Below, one piece after another: positions 7,785 through 16,970 of a stretch of 64,000 bases of DNA. Source of the stretch: Solobacterium sp. (GTDB taxonomy: Bacteria > Bacillota_I > Bacilli_A > Erysipelotrichales > Erysipelotrichaceae); contig JAFRMA010000098.1 of NCBI GenBank assembly GCA_017430925.1, positions 1-64,000 on the forward strand. The letters run 5' to 3'. Made by a program: the position numbers and the translations under genes. A model generated the notes under the pieces. The model made no database searches and was not told the DNA's origin. It was given only the letters and a program-made list of their open reading frames with translations. Position 1 is the stretch's first letter. Every line of letters starts with the position of its first letter.

Positions 7785-10091
7785 TTACGCGTTTTTACGA
7801 TTACGGTTGAAGTTGATCAGGCATCCTGCCTTGACGATTTCACGCTCTTCAGCTGTCATTTCCTTGATGTAGAGGTGGATTTCCTTTGCCTCACCGTTCT
7901 TGATAACATACGCAGGGATTTCATCCAGAGTATTCTCTGTCAGAGCTTTGAGGATATTCGGCACATAGATGTAATCATCGACTTCGAAGTCTACCGGTTC
8001 GCCCTTGAGATGGAATGGTAACATACCCCAGTTCATGACGTTGGAGCGATAACGCTTTGTGGCATAATCCTGTGTGATATTCGCAAGACCGCCGATAACT
8101 CTCTGGCAGGAAGCTGCCTGTTCACGCGCGGAACCATCACCAGGCTTGTTTGCGTAGATCGTAGATCCGATCTCTGTCTCATCCGGCTTCACATTCTCGT
8201 TTCCGGGAATTGTATTGATGACTTTGAATACTTCTGACAGTTCCGGTGCTTTGGCAACGACATCTTCACCTTTACCTCTGGCAATTTCTAATGCGTCTAC
8301 GACTTTTGTCTTGCCTACATACTGCGGATCGCGTCTGGACAGGGTGAATTCCGCAAGACCCAGCGGATTGGAACGGTAGGAAGAAGTTTCTCCGGAAGGA
8401 ATCAGTTCGTCGGTAGTTGTGACTTCGTCAAGAATCTTTGAGCATACCTTCAGTAATACATTCTCTCCAAGAGGATGACGTTCCGGCCAGTCTTTGATAT
8501 TCGGTCCGTAGAACAGAGGTTCTTCCAGATCTGCCTTGCCGAAGCCGAAGTATACTCTGGCGTCATAAGGAGCACGGTCGAAGTGGTATTCAGGAACATT
8601 GCCGAAAGCTTCCGGATACTGTTCCGCACTGGTCAGCAGGCCTCCGTTGAGAGCAGTTGCCGCAATACTTCTGGCATCCATCAGAGCTACCGCAGACATC
8701 TGTCCGTTACCCGGCTTGGAACCTTCACGGTTCGGGAAGTTTCTGGTTGTATGACGGATGGAAAGACCGTTGTGGTTCGGTGTGTCACCTGCGCCGAAGC
8801 ACGGACCGCAGAACGCTGTCTTGATTACAGCACCGCTTGCCATCAGATCCGCAAGGATACCCTTACGGCTGAGGTCCATATATACAGGCATGGAGGAAGG
8901 ATATACACTCAGTGTAAATTCTCCGGCACCGATATATTTACCCTTTAACAGGTTGTTCGCTTCTACAACATTGGTATAGTTACCGCCTGCGCATCCGCCG
9001 ATAATACCCTGCTGTACCTGTAACTTACCGTCTTTGATTTTATCCAGTAATGTATAAGGAGCTCTGCCCTGGCTTACACCTTCCGCAGCCTTCTCTGTTT
9101 CTCTCAAAATCTCTTCCAGGTGTTCATACAGATAATCAATTTCGTATGCGTTGCTTGGGTGGAACGGAAGCGCAATCATCGGCTTGATCGTATCGAGATC
9201 GATGTATACACATCCGTCATAGTAGGCGACTTCTTTCGGATCCAGTTTCTTGTACTGATCACCTCTGCCATGTTCCGCAAGGAATGCGTGTGTATCTTCA
9301 TCGGTTACCCAGATGGACGACAGGCAGGTTGTTTCTGTTGTCATAACATCGACGCCGTTTCTGTAATCTGTGGTCATAGACGCTACACCAGGGCCGACAA
9401 ATTCCATAACTTTATTCTTTACGTAACCGTTCTTGTATACAGCGCCGCAGATCGCAATCGCGATATCATGAGGTCCTACCCATAGTTTCGGTTTGCCGGT
9501 CAGATAGATCGCGATGACTTCCGGGTAGTTGTTGTCCCAGGTATCACCGAGAATCTGCTTATCCAGTTCTCCGCCGCCTTCACCGACAGCCATGGTACCC
9601 AATGCACCGTAACGTGTATGGGAGTCAGAACCGAGGATCATCTTACCGCATCCTGCAGACATCTCTCTCATGTACTGGTGAATGACACCAACATGCGGAG
9701 GCACAAAGATACCGCCGTATTTCTTTGCGGCAGTCAGACCGAACATGTGGTCATCTTCGTTGATCGTACCGCCTACAGCATTTAACGAGTTATGGCAGCA
9801 GGTCAGTGTATACGGAATCGGGAATGTGTCCATGCCGGAAGCTCTGGCTGTCTGAATGATACCGACATAAGTGATATCATGTGAGGTTAATTCATCAAAC
9901 TTGATCTTCAGCTTATCCATGGAATCACTCTGATTATGTGCTTCCAGAATACCGTAGGAAATGGTGCCCTTCCTTGCTTCGGTTTTATCTGCAGGTTTTC
10001 CGGTCAGTTGTTCTACTTTACCGGCTTCGCTCTCTTTTACGATTTCTTTCCCGTTTACCAGATAAATGCCTTCATCATACAGTTTAATCAT
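7785..10091 (-). CDS. Aconitase-family hydratase, YbhJ-like
   Basis: This 768-residue protein belongs to the aconitase superfamily. The three 4Fe-4S cysteines appear at C367 (GGCAGGNY) and at C428 and C431 (FCGPCFGAG). [11 protein letters not shown] (155-165) is a substrate-site motif. Overall length and the swivel-like C-terminal part (from about 600) resemble E. coli YbhJ-type hydratases rather than aconitase A or the small LeuC/LeuD pair. It should hydrate or dehydrate a di- or tricarboxylic acid, substrate unknown. It is monocistronic, with its own ribosome binding site (CAGGAGGAAG) and terminator. Carboxylic-acid genes cluster downstream in the window, so it may act on citrate, isopropylmalate-like or methyl-substituted acids. 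Confidence 0.85.
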   Translation of the reverse strand: MIKLYDEGIYLVNGKEIVKESEAGKVEQLTGKPADKTEARKGTISYGILEAHNQSDSMDKLKIKFDELTSHDITYVGIIQTARASGMDTFPIPYTLTCCHNSLNAVGGTINEDDHMFGLTAAKKYGGIFVPPHVGVIHQYMREMSAGCGKMILGSDSHTRYGALGTMAVGEGGGELDKQILGDTWDNNYPEVIAIYLTGKPKLWVGPHDIAIAICGAVYKNGYVKNKVMEFVGPGVASMTTDYRNGVDVMTTETTCLSSIWVTDEDTHAFLAEHGRGDQYKKLDPKEVAYYDGCVYIDLDTIKPMIALPFHPSNAYEIDYLYEHLEEILRETEKAAEGVSQGRAPYTLLDKIKDGKLQVQQGIIGGCAGGNYTNVVEANNLLKGKYIGAGEFTLSVYPSSMPVYMDLSRKGILADLMASGAVIKTAFCGPCFGAGDTPNHNGLSIRHTTRNFPNREGSKPGNGQMSAVALMDARSIAATALNGGLLTSAEQYPEAFGNVPEYHFDRAPYDARVYFGFGKADLEEPLFYGPNIKDWPERHPLGENVLLKVCSKILDEVTTTDELIPSGETSSYRSNPLGLAEFTLSRRDPQYVGKTKVVDALEIARGKGEDVVAKAPELSEVFKVINTIPGNENVKPDETEIGSTIYANKPGDGSAREQAASCQRVIGGLANITQDYATKRYRSNVMNWGMLPFHLKGEPVDFEVDDYIYVPNILKALTENTLDEIPAYVIKNGEAKEIHLYIKEMTAEEREIVKAGCLINFNRNRKNA

Positions 10092-10267
10092 TGTCTTCCT
10101 CCTGTTATTTGGGTTTTTCCTGATTTCAAAGTATACGATAATAGTTATAAAGTAAAATATATGATTTTAATGCTTTGGATAGATATTTTCTATGGACGTT
10201 GATCTCATTCTGTACACACAGCAAGGTCGCAGATTTCTTTATTTACTCCGAAGGATAACAGAGAGAA

Positions 10268-10312
10268 AAACCCAGAGATTGGATTAATCATTAACACAAA
10301 CTCTCTGGGTTT
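10268..10312 (-). terminator. Terminator of the TetR-flavin reductase-MBL operon
   Basis: A perfect 11-bp stem (AAACCCAGAGA/TCTCTGGGTTT) has a 23-nt loop. On the minus strand a TTTTTCTC tail follows. It lies 14 nt past the stop of the MBL-fold gene. Confidence 0.9.
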
Positions 10313-10325
10313 CAGGATCAATAAA

Positions 10326-11021
10326 TCACTTAAGATCTGTGATAAAATCCGCACATCCGGCATGATATACCCGAACTGTTGTGCCGAACAGATCCGTATC
10401 CGTATACGGAAGTGTTTTCTCCAATACTTTCCGGGATGCTTCATACAGTTCATCGATGAGTGCAGGCTTCACCGGAACGGTTCCATGACACGGATAGACC
10501 TCATCAAAGCATTCCCGGTAAGCATCCAGTCTCTTCAGGCCCAGACGATAGGCATGCATCTCACGCTGTACGCCAAACATGAAGATACGCCCATCCTGGA
10601 TGGGATCACCGCTGAACAACAATCTGTATTTCGAATCAAGTACTGCGATACTGCCTGGAGTATGTCCCGGAAGTTCAATTACCTGCAGATCCCTGCCGCC
10701 AAGATGCAGGATATCCCCGTCATAGACCGGCCGGATCACTCCGTTTCCTTTCTGCGTATTATACAAGTTGGAAGCTTCTGCAGGATCCATATAAAACCAC
10801 TCAAACTCATGGTTGCCGCCGATATGATCCCGGTCAGCGTGTGTGTTCATCAGTTCAACCGGCAGATTGGTGATTGCAGAGATTTGTTCTTTGATGTTTT
10901 GAGTGTTCATCCCGCTGTCCAGAAGAAGTGCCTTTTCCTCCCCGCAGAGCAGATAAAAATATACACCACCTTCATCGAACATCCATGTTTCGTCGTTGAT
11001 CTTCTTGATCTCTGTGCTCAT
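10326..11021 (-). CDS. MBL-fold metallo-hydrolase
   Basis: From the ATG at 11021 the product is 231 residues of metallo-beta-lactamase fold. Metal motif 1 is HADRDH (residues 61-66), in which the usual second histidine of HxHxDH is an aspartate. PGHTPGS supplies the next histidine, FSGDPI the bridging aspartate, and PCHG a final histidine. Small MBL proteins hydrolyse thioesters, lactones or glutathione adducts, and the altered motif 1 suggests a distinct metal site. AAGGAG lies 9 nt before the 11021 ATG but only 1 nt before an upstream ATG at 11030, so 11021 is preferred. It is the last gene of a TetR-led operon. Confidence 0.85.
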   Translation of the reverse strand: MSTEIKKINDETWMFDEGGVYFYLLCGEEKALLLDSGMNTQNIKEQISAITNLPVELMNTHADRDHIGGNHEFEWFYMDPAEASNLYNTQKGNGVIRPVYDGDILHLGGRDLQVIELPGHTPGSIAVLDSKYRLLFSGDPIQDGRIFMFGVQREMHAYRLGLKRLDAYRECFDEVYPCHGTVPVKPALIDELYEASRKVLEKTLPYTDTDLFGTTVRVYHAGCADFITDLK

Positions 11022-11059
11022 GATATCCATCTCCTTTTTCTATCAGGATTACAGGTTCT

Positions 11060-11995
11060 TTACTTTCCCTTCTCCTTGCTTCTCTTATCGTTGATGATCT
11101 GCATTTCTTTCTCTGTGATGATCGTTACACCGTTCTCCTTCGCCCACTTAATACATCCCTTCAATACCGTTGGCAGGAATACCCTCGGTACATTCACGAT
11201 CATTGCACAGGCTTCATCAGTAAACTTCACGGTCGGATCAATACGGTCTGCCGCATATCGTACAGACTCTACGGTCGTCTTGCGCATCGGCAGTAACTCC
11301 GGAATCATCCATCTGTGTTTGTGATACCAGAAATACTTGGAGTCACGGTATCCGTAATCTACCGGACATGGCGGGAAACTGCTCCTCTTTACACCGTTGA
11401 TGATCCCGTCATAGTATTTCTTCTTCATCAGGATCTTATCTATACGCAGTACAAAGTGAGCTCCGTATGGGGAAGTGATCCCGTTGAAATCATGATAAGA
11501 TTCCAGTTCATAGTGATCTGATCCTTCCGGAAGAGTCTTAGTGTCTTCACAGTGTTCCAGATGATCCATCCATGTACACTCCATAGCCTGGAAAGATTCT
11601 CTGATCACCTTGGGATATACACCCTGAGGGTCCTGTTCTGCCATCAACCCATCCTCCAGAGTGAACATGAAGTCTTTCATCTTCTCTTCCGGTTTATCTC
11701 CCGGCCATCCCAGACGTACTGTTTCCTTGAAGTACTTCCGGTCATCCGGCAGGAAGTTAATGACACATTTCTTGCGTTTGATCAGATTCTGTGCTGTATT
11801 GCTGGAATTGCAGCAGGACAGCAACATTGCGTAGTAATCCTTTCCGGCAACATAAAACGGCTGTATCAGGGAATACGGGCCGCAGGTGGTCTTTCCGTCA
11901 TCCGTCAGGGTACTGATCAGTACTACCGGCATCGGAAAATACAAGGATGTCTGGTAAAAGTTATCGACGATTCTCAGATCTTCAAAACTGCTCAT
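11060..11995 (-). CDS. Flavin reductase-like (FMN-binding split-barrel) domain protein
   Basis: This 311-residue protein shows the flavin reductase-like split-barrel pattern: the N-terminal LYFPMPVVLISTLTDDGKTT and TCGPYSLIQPFYVAGKDYYA, then a CCNSSNTAQNLIKRKKCVIN stretch resembling the FMN-binding core. Members bind FMN and use NAD(P)H, or are passive flavoproteins. It is longer than most (about 190), with an extra C-terminal region of unknown function. AAGGAG 8-9 nt upstream supports the ATG at 11995 over an in-frame ATG at 12034. It lies 13 nt after the TetR gene and 38 nt before the MBL gene, so the three are probably co-transcribed. Confidence 0.75.
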   Translation of the reverse strand: MSSFEDLRIVDNFYQTSLYFPMPVVLISTLTDDGKTTCGPYSLIQPFYVAGKDYYAMLLSCCNSSNTAQNLIKRKKCVINFLPDDRKYFKETVRLGWPGDKPEEKMKDFMFTLEDGLMAEQDPQGVYPKVIRESFQAMECTWMDHLEHCEDTKTLPEGSDHYELESYHDFNGITSPYGAHFVLRIDKILMKKKYYDGIINGVKRSSFPPCPVDYGYRDSKYFWYHKHRWMIPELLPMRKTTVESVRYAADRIDPTVKFTDEACAMIVNVPRVFLPTVLKGCIKWAKENGVTIITEKEMQIINDKRSKEKGK

Positions 11996-12008
11996 GATTT
12001 TGTTCTCC

Positions 12009-12542
12009 TTAGTGTTTAGTAATATATCCTGCAAGGTGTAATATATCTGCCGCGGTAATGTTGTTGCGGGTTACCGATGACAGGATACTTTCTGTAAAGA
12101 TAATATCCAGGCTGATATCTCTTTCTGTGCCAAAGCGTTCCAGCAGATGACGTACGCTTCCAGATACTTCCCTGACCAGACGGTTATGATAGGCATCCCG
12201 AAGCTGGAAGGTGCCCGGGACATTCCCGTGTTTCATCCAGATATGACGGTAAATCATTATGAATTCCCGCATCGCTTCGATTATACCTGAGAGTCCTTCC
12301 ACAAGATCAGACGCATTTTCACTGACTTCACTCATCTTCTGAAGAGCTATGTTCCAGTCCTGAATCATGATTTCTTCCATCAGTGTATCTTTATCCGGAT
12401 AATAGTTATAGATCGTTCCTACGGATATACCGCATTCTTTCGCTATATTACGCATGGAAAAAGCTTCTCCGTCTTTATCCAGAAGCATTCTCTTTGCCGT
12501 ATCCAGGATTTCCTCTATGGATACTTTACTTGTTCTAGGCAT
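12009..12542 (-). CDS. TetR/AcrR family transcriptional regulator
   Basis: The 177-residue product begins MPRTSKVSIEEILDTA and has a clear N-terminal TetR helix-turn-helix (FSMRNIAKECGISVGTIYNY, residues 28-47). A helical ligand-binding domain follows. GAGGAAATAACA before the ATG at 12542 fixes the start. A perfect TTGAAC-GT-GTTCAA repeat lies 31-44 nt upstream, just downstream of a good promoter, so the gene and the operon it leads (flavin reductase, MBL protein) are probably autoregulated. The effector is unknown. Confidence 0.9.
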   Translation of the reverse strand: MPRTSKVSIEEILDTAKRMLLDKDGEAFSMRNIAKECGISVGTIYNYYPDKDTLMEEIMIQDWNIALQKMSEVSENASDLVEGLSGIIEAMREFIMIYRHIWMKHGNVPGTFQLRDAYHNRLVREVSGSVRHLLERFGTERDISLDIIFTESILSSVTRNNITAADILHLAGYITKH

Positions 12543-12572
12543 TGTTATTTCCTCTATTCTTTGTGATAAAAC

Positions 12573-12586
12573 TTGAACGTGTTCAA
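12573..12586. promoter_or_regulatory. Likely TetR operator
   Basis: The inverted repeat TTGAACGTGTTCAA has 6-bp arms and a 2-nt centre. It falls at roughly +3 to +20 relative to the promoter at 12595-12624, where a bound repressor would block transcription of the TetR operon. Confidence 0.6.
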
Positions 12587-12594
12587 TCATAGTT

Positions 12595-12624
12595 ATTATA
12601 ACTGAAACGAAGTATTCCCAACAA
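12595..12624 (-). promoter_or_regulatory. Promoter of the TetR operon
   Basis: On the minus strand a perfect TATAAT (12595-12600) is preceded by TTGTTG (12619-12624) at 18-nt spacing. The start point would be near 12588, about 45 nt before the TetR ATG. Confidence 0.6.
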
Positions 12625-12637
12625 CCGCGCAAGAGAA

Positions 12638-12659
12638 AAGTCCCGGATCAACGGGACTT
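12638..12659 (-). terminator. Terminator of the FMN/Fe-S oxidoreductase gene
   Basis: A 7-bp stem (AAGTCCC/GGGACTT) has an 8-nt loop. On the minus strand TTTTCTCTT follows. It lies 33 nt past the oxidoreductase stop. Confidence 0.8.
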
Positions 12660-12691
12660 ATGTCTGTTCAAACAAAGATTATCACCGGGTA

Positions 12692-14641
12692 CTATTCAAT
12701 ATCCATGGCTGCATGGTAACCAAGGTATACCGCGTTGGTAATGGTAGATACTCTCTGGGCATCACCGATGACTCTGACAAACGGGGCAGTTCCGAGTAAT
12801 TCATCGACCATCTTTGAGCGTGAACGCTGACCAAGTGCACAGATCACCGTCTTACCCGGAACAAGTACTTCCTTACCCTCCGCGTCTTCACAGATGATCC
12901 CGTCTTCGGTAACTCTCAAGCCCTTGTGATTGGTATGTACAGTCACATACTTGTTGATCTCAGCCATCAGTAACGGTCTGTGACGTACGTTGGCATCCGG
13001 CGCCAGTTCACTGCGCATTTCCACGAGGTGGACGTTCTTGCCTTCCATGCCCAGATGTACCGCGCACTCACAACCCGCAAGACCACCGCCGAACACAACG
13101 ACATCATCCTGTACCCTGTCTTTTTCCAGATAATAGTTATTGACGATGATGACGTTATCTCCGTCCAGTCCGGGAATCGGAGGTAATAACGGCTCTGAAC
13201 CAACGCCGATAATCAATGCGTCGGGAGCTTCTTTCTCCACGTATTCCTTTGTCACTTCCGTATTCAGACGGATCTCTACACCGGCAGCTCTTGCGAATCT
13301 TTCATATGTGCCGGATAACTGGTACATCTCATACTTGAACGGCAATGCCTGCTCACTCTTCAGAATACCGCCGCACTGTGCTTCCTTCTCACAGAGAATC
13401 ACCTGATGACCACGTTTCGCGGCGATATAAGCCGCATACAACCCTCCGGGTCCTCCGCCTGCCACAAGCACCTTCTTCTTCACCGGTGCCGGGTAGACCA
13501 CATCTCCCTCATCTTCTCTGCCGATCAGCGGATTTACCGTACAGCGGCGTGTAGAAGTGGAAGCTCTCTCTGCCATACAGGTGAAACAACGCAGACAGCG
13601 GACAATATCTTCATCCTGATTTGCCATGACTTTATTCGGAAGGAACGGATCTGCCAGTAAAGCTCTTCCCATGTATACAATATCTGCCTTGCCAGACGCG
13701 ATAATCTCTTCCATCTGCGCGGGATCATTCAGACCGCCGATCGTAGCGACAGGTTTACTGACGTGTTTCTTGATTTCTTCCGCAAGGAATACATTTCTTC
13801 CGTGTTCAGTAAACATGGAAGGATGTGTGATACCAAAGGTCTTCTGGTAGGTTCCTGCAGAGACGTGGATCAGATCCACATACGGTTCAACCATCTGCGC
13901 AATACGTACACCTTCCTCCAGGTCGTATCCGCCTTCCACGAACTCCGCACCGCTCATGCGGAATTCAATCGGGAAATATGGTCCTACAGCCTCACGTACT
14001 GCCTGTAATACTTCAATCGCAAACCGGCAGCGGTTCTCCAGAGATCCTCCGTATTCATCCGTACGATGATTGAATAAAGGAGACAGGAACTGGTTGATCA
14101 GCCAGCCATGTCCGCCATGAATCATCAACAGTTCAAAACCTGCACGCTTAGCCAGACCGGCCACATGACCATAGGCTTCAACGATTTCTGCCATCATCTC
14201 CTTAGTCAGCGCCTTTACCGGCACACCATCCCAGCGTGTCGTGTCGGAAGGGCCCCATTGAGAAAGAGATTTCTGTTTCTTCTTATCCGTCATGTATGTA
14301 CCTGCGAACATACCGGAATGGGATAGCTCCAGACTGGCAACCGCGCCGTGTCTGTGGATTGCATCTGCCGCATATGTGGCACACGCAAGAGAATTCAAAA
14401 TACTTTCATCTAAGTGGTAAGCATGAGAACCGTCGGTTTCCGGATGTACCATGCACTCTGAAACAGTAACCGCGGCAGCTCCGCCTTTAGCGCGTAATTC
14501 GTAAAAAGCTCGGGATTTCGGACCGATACAGCCATCGTTGGTGATATCTGTGCCTCCCATCGGTGCCGAGAACATGCGATTACGAAAAGTAGTTCTTCCT
14601 AACGTAATCGGACTGCATAAATGTGGAAATTTCTGCTCCAT
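12692..14641 (-). CDS. NADH:flavin oxidoreductase / 2,4-dienoyl-CoA reductase family (FMN, FAD, 4Fe-4S)
   Basis: This 649-residue enzyme has the three-part build of 2,4-dienoyl-CoA reductase, trimethylamine dehydrogenase and the bile-acid BaiCD/BaiH enzymes. Residues 1-340 are an FMN-binding TIM barrel with IHGGHGWLINQFLSP (174-188; H175, H178). C349, C352, C355 and C367 form the 4Fe-4S motif. The C-terminal half has an FAD site (VAGGGPGGLYAA) and an NAD site (VFGGGLAGCECA). It should reduce an activated C=C bond using NAD(P)H. The substrate (enoate, cinnamate, steroid or dienoyl-CoA) cannot be determined. It is downstream of the LysR gene on the same strand but separated by a terminator. Confidence 0.9.
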   Translation of the reverse strand: MEQKFPHLCSPITLGRTTFRNRMFSAPMGGTDITNDGCIGPKSRAFYELRAKGGAAAVTVSECMVHPETDGSHAYHLDESILNSLACATYAADAIHRHGAVASLELSHSGMFAGTYMTDKKKQKSLSQWGPSDTTRWDGVPVKALTKEMMAEIVEAYGHVAGLAKRAGFELLMIHGGHGWLINQFLSPLFNHRTDEYGGSLENRCRFAIEVLQAVREAVGPYFPIEFRMSGAEFVEGGYDLEEGVRIAQMVEPYVDLIHVSAGTYQKTFGITHPSMFTEHGRNVFLAEEIKKHVSKPVATIGGLNDPAQMEEIIASGKADIVYMGRALLADPFLPNKVMANQDEDIVRCLRCFTCMAERASTSTRRCTVNPLIGREDEGDVVYPAPVKKKVLVAGGGPGGLYAAYIAAKRGHQVILCEKEAQCGGILKSEQALPFKYEMYQLSGTYERFARAAGVEIRLNTEVTKEYVEKEAPDALIIGVGSEPLLPPIPGLDGDNVIIVNNYYLEKDRVQDDVVVFGGGLAGCECAVHLGMEGKNVHLVEMRSELAPDANVRHRPLLMAEINKYVTVHTNHKGLRVTEDGIICEDAEGKEVLVPGKTVICALGQRSRSKMVDELLGTAPFVRVIGDAQRVSTITNAVYLGYHAAMDIE

Positions 14642-14667
14642 AAACGTTCTCCTGACTATTATGATAA

Positions 14668-14717
14668 AAAGATATGTTGATTCCTGAAAAAATCATATCA
14701 GTTTTCAGCATATCTTT
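14668..14717 (-). terminator. Terminator-like hairpin after the LysR gene
   Basis: AAAGATATG (14668-14676) pairs with CATATCTTT (14709-14717). An inner CTGAAAA/TTTTCAG pair continues the stem past a bulge. T residues follow on the minus strand. It separates LysR from the oxidoreductase gene, which then needs its own promoter. Confidence 0.65.
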
Positions 14718-14743
14718 AAAGAAACCAAGATAGAAATTATGTC

Positions 14744-15667
14744 TTATTTACCGAATTCTTCTTTTAACAAGTCAATGAGATATCGTGTAGATCTGCTCAG
14801 GTACATTCCCTGACGGTATACCGCACTGACATCCCACTGGGCATCCGAACCGACATACCGGAAACATGGTATCTCATGGATTCCTCCCTGGGGAATGATC
14901 GCTCTTTCGGAAATGATCGTTGCGCCAAGGCCTGCTTTAGCCAGCTGTACAGCAGTAATCCCGGAGGTGACCACAACCATTTCTTCCGGATTCAGTCCTG
15001 CTTCATGCAGGATACGCTCCGCGTATTTACGGATATACTGTCCTTCTCCCATCAGGATAAACGGTATATCTTTCATCTTGGACAGATCCAGTAATGCCGG
15101 CTGGTCATCACTTTCTTTCTCCAGGATCATCTCCTTTGTGATCATACTCTGATCTGCTACCAGATATAGTTTCTCCTTGTAGATCAGTTCTGTCTGTAAT
15201 CCCGCGGGAAGATCATCGGTACGTCCGGGAAGTATGGCCAGATCCACAATACCATTTTCCAGATCATGAACGATCTGTGATGAGCGCGCTTCCTTCAGGC
15301 GAAGTGCCACTTTCGGGAAACTGCTGCGGAATCTCTTGAGTATTTTCGGTAACATATATCCTGCCCGTTCTGTCGGTATGCCCAGGTTGATTTCTCCGGA
15401 TTCTTCATTGCCGATATCATGTAGTTCTTTCTGCAGGCTGTCATACATGGCAAGGAGTTCTCTGGCTGTTTCCACGTAACGTTTTCCGGCAAAGGTCAGA
15501 GTGATTGGTGTGGTCTTGCGGTCAAAGAGTAAAACTCCGTTTTCTTCTTCTACTTTGGAGATGACATAACTCAGTGAGGGTTGTGATATATATAGTTTCT
15601 TTGCGGCTGCCGTAAAACTCTGACATTCTGCTGTCGTTACGATATACTTCAGTTCACGAAAATCCAT
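14744..15667 (-). CDS. LysR family transcriptional regulator
   Basis: The 307-residue protein starts MDFRELKYIVTTAECQSFTA and contains the LysR winged helix-turn-helix (AAAKKLYISQPSLSYVISKV, about residues 20-39). A two-lobed substrate-binding domain follows. CAGGGAGAACA before the ATG at 15667 supports this start over a longer frame. It is divergent from the dehydrogenase gene at 15790 with 122 nt between, the usual arrangement for a LysR regulator and its target. A second candidate control site, the 15749 palindrome, lies on the dehydrogenase side. Confidence 0.93.
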   Translation of the reverse strand: MDFRELKYIVTTAECQSFTAAAKKLYISQPSLSYVISKVEEENGVLLFDRKTTPITLTFAGKRYVETARELLAMYDSLQKELHDIGNEESGEINLGIPTERAGYMLPKILKRFRSSFPKVALRLKEARSSQIVHDLENGIVDLAILPGRTDDLPAGLQTELIYKEKLYLVADQSMITKEMILEKESDDQPALLDLSKMKDIPFILMGEGQYIRKYAERILHEAGLNPEEMVVVTSGITAVQLAKAGLGATIISERAIIPQGGIHEIPCFRYVGSDAQWDVSAVYRQGMYLSRSTRYLIDLLKEEFGK

Positions 15668-15735
15668 AATTGTTCTCCCTGGCAAATATACTCTAATTAT
15701 TCTAACATACCTGTGTTTCAACTATAAGGATGTGG

Positions 15736-15764
15736 TATGATTAGTGTAGGTAAAAGGTTTTACC
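15736..15764 (+). promoter_or_regulatory. Extended -10 promoter plus palindromic operator upstream of the dehydrogenase gene
   Basis: TGGTATGAT (15733-15741) is an extended -10 box. Immediately after the predicted start point is GGTAAAAGGTTTTACC (15749-15764), a palindrome with 7-bp arms. The same GGTAAA-N4-TTTACC pattern recurs at 23561 in front of the transporter operon, and a variant occurs at 25802 by the LacI gene. It is therefore a likely shared operator. Confidence 0.65.
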
Positions 15765-15789
15765 AAGCATATAATCGGAGGTTGTAATT

Positions 15790-16884
15790 ATGCGGACATT
15801 TACGATTGCAACATTGCCAGGTGATGGTATCGGCCCTGAAATCATCCGTGAAGGAGTGAAGGTAATTGAAGCCGTAGAGGAAGGTTTTGACTCTTTCAAA
15901 CTAAATTTTGATTATTACGATGCCGGTGCAGCATTCTACCGCGATACCGGTGTGATCATTGCCAAAGAAGTTGAACAAGCGATGGATTCCGCGGATGCGA
16001 TCTTCCTTGGGGCTATGGGACTTCCCGAAGTTACTCTTCCTGATGGTACAGAAACCCAGGGAATCATTATCAACGGTACAAGAAAACGTCTGAATCTGTT
16101 TGCGGGCGTACGTCCTATCCGTCTGATGCCAAACGTACAGTCACCGCTCAAGGGAAAAGATAAGATCGACTTTGTGATCGTCCGTGAAAGTTCGGAAGGA
16201 TTATTTGCGTCCTTCATGTCCGGCGCAAACGTTTATGACAAAGTATATGCAGATACGATGATCATTACCCGTGAAGGAACAGAGAAAGTTACAGATTACG
16301 CATTCCGTTTATCTGAGAAACGTAACGGCAGACCTTCCGATGGTAAGAAGGTCGTCACCTGTGTAGACAAGTCCAACAACTTCACCTCTCAGGCATTCTT
16401 CCGCAAGATCTATAACGAGGTCGCGGAAAAGTATCCGGAAATCGGCAGAGATTACTCCTATGTTGACGCCATCAACATCAACCTGATCCTCCATCCGGAG
16501 AACTATGACGTACTTGTATCAGAGAATATCTTTGGTGATATCATTTCCGACATGGCAGCGACATTGGTCGGCGGTATGGGTATGGCTCCTTCCGGAGATA
16601 TCGGTTATGATCATGCGATGTTCCAGCCTGCACACGGCTCAGCTCCTACACTTGCAGGAAAGAACGTAGCAAATCCGATTGCGACGATTCTCTCCGGTGC
16701 CATGATGCTTGAATGGCTTGGAAACAAGTTTGGCGTAGAAGATATGGTCAAAGCTTCTGAAATCATCACAAAAGCAGTAGACCAGGTACTGATCAACGGA
16801 CATCTGACCAGAGATATCGGTGGTGATACATCCACATCAGACTTTGGTGACTATACCGTTGAAGAGATCCGCAAACTCATCTAA
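15790..16884 (+). CDS. Isocitrate/isopropylmalate dehydrogenase family enzyme (beta-decarboxylating)
   Basis: The 364-residue protein has the family signatures: LPGDGIGPEI (9-18), the Arg/substrate segment ITREGTEKV, and the metal- and NAD-site block NIFGDIISDMAATLVGGMGMAPSG (from about 241). GSAPTLAGKNVANPIAT is the adenosine-binding region. Enzymes of this family oxidise a 2-hydroxy-3-substituted acid (isopropylmalate, isocitrate, homoisocitrate, tartrate, methylmalate) and usually decarboxylate it. LeuA, LeuC and LeuD are absent nearby, so a catabolic substrate is more likely than leucine synthesis. The shared palindrome links it to the transporter/HMG-lyase operon. CGGAGG supports the start. 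Confidence 0.85.
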   Translation: MRTFTIATLPGDGIGPEIIREGVKVIEAVEEGFDSFKLNFDYYDAGAAFYRDTGVIIAKEVEQAMDSADAIFLGAMGLPEVTLPDGTETQGIIINGTRKRLNLFAGVRPIRLMPNVQSPLKGKDKIDFVIVRESSEGLFASFMSGANVYDKVYADTMIITREGTEKVTDYAFRLSEKRNGRPSDGKKVVTCVDKSNNFTSQAFFRKIYNEVAEKYPEIGRDYSYVDAININLILHPENYDVLVSENIFGDIISDMAATLVGGMGMAPSGDIGYDHAMFQPAHGSAPTLAGKNVANPIATILSGAMMLEWLGNKFGVEDMVKASEIITKAVDQVLINGHLTRDIGGDTSTSDFGDYTVEEIRKLI

Positions 16885-16906
16885 ATCATTACGTTTATGA
16901 CAAAAG

Positions 16907-16942
16907 AAATACCTCCATATCCCTAAGGATAAGGAGGTATTT
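16907..16942. terminator. Bidirectional terminator between the dehydrogenase gene and the HMG-lyase operon
   Basis: A 10-bp stem (AAATACCTCC 16907-16916; GGAGGTATTT 16933-16942) has a T run on the plus strand and a complementary run on the minus strand. It serves two convergent transcription units. Confidence 0.9.
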
Positions 16943-16970
16943 TTTCATTCAGGCAATATTCTGAACAACA

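Noticed and set aside
10192-10287. 31-codon frame starting at 10192 on the plus strand
   Set aside because: No ribosome binding site and no protein-like pattern; it runs into the terminator of the convergent operon.
15790-16884. Assignment of the dehydrogenase as leucine-pathway LeuB
   Set aside because: No leuA, leuC or leuD is nearby and its promoter operator is shared with a catabolic operon; the family call is kept but not the gene symbol.
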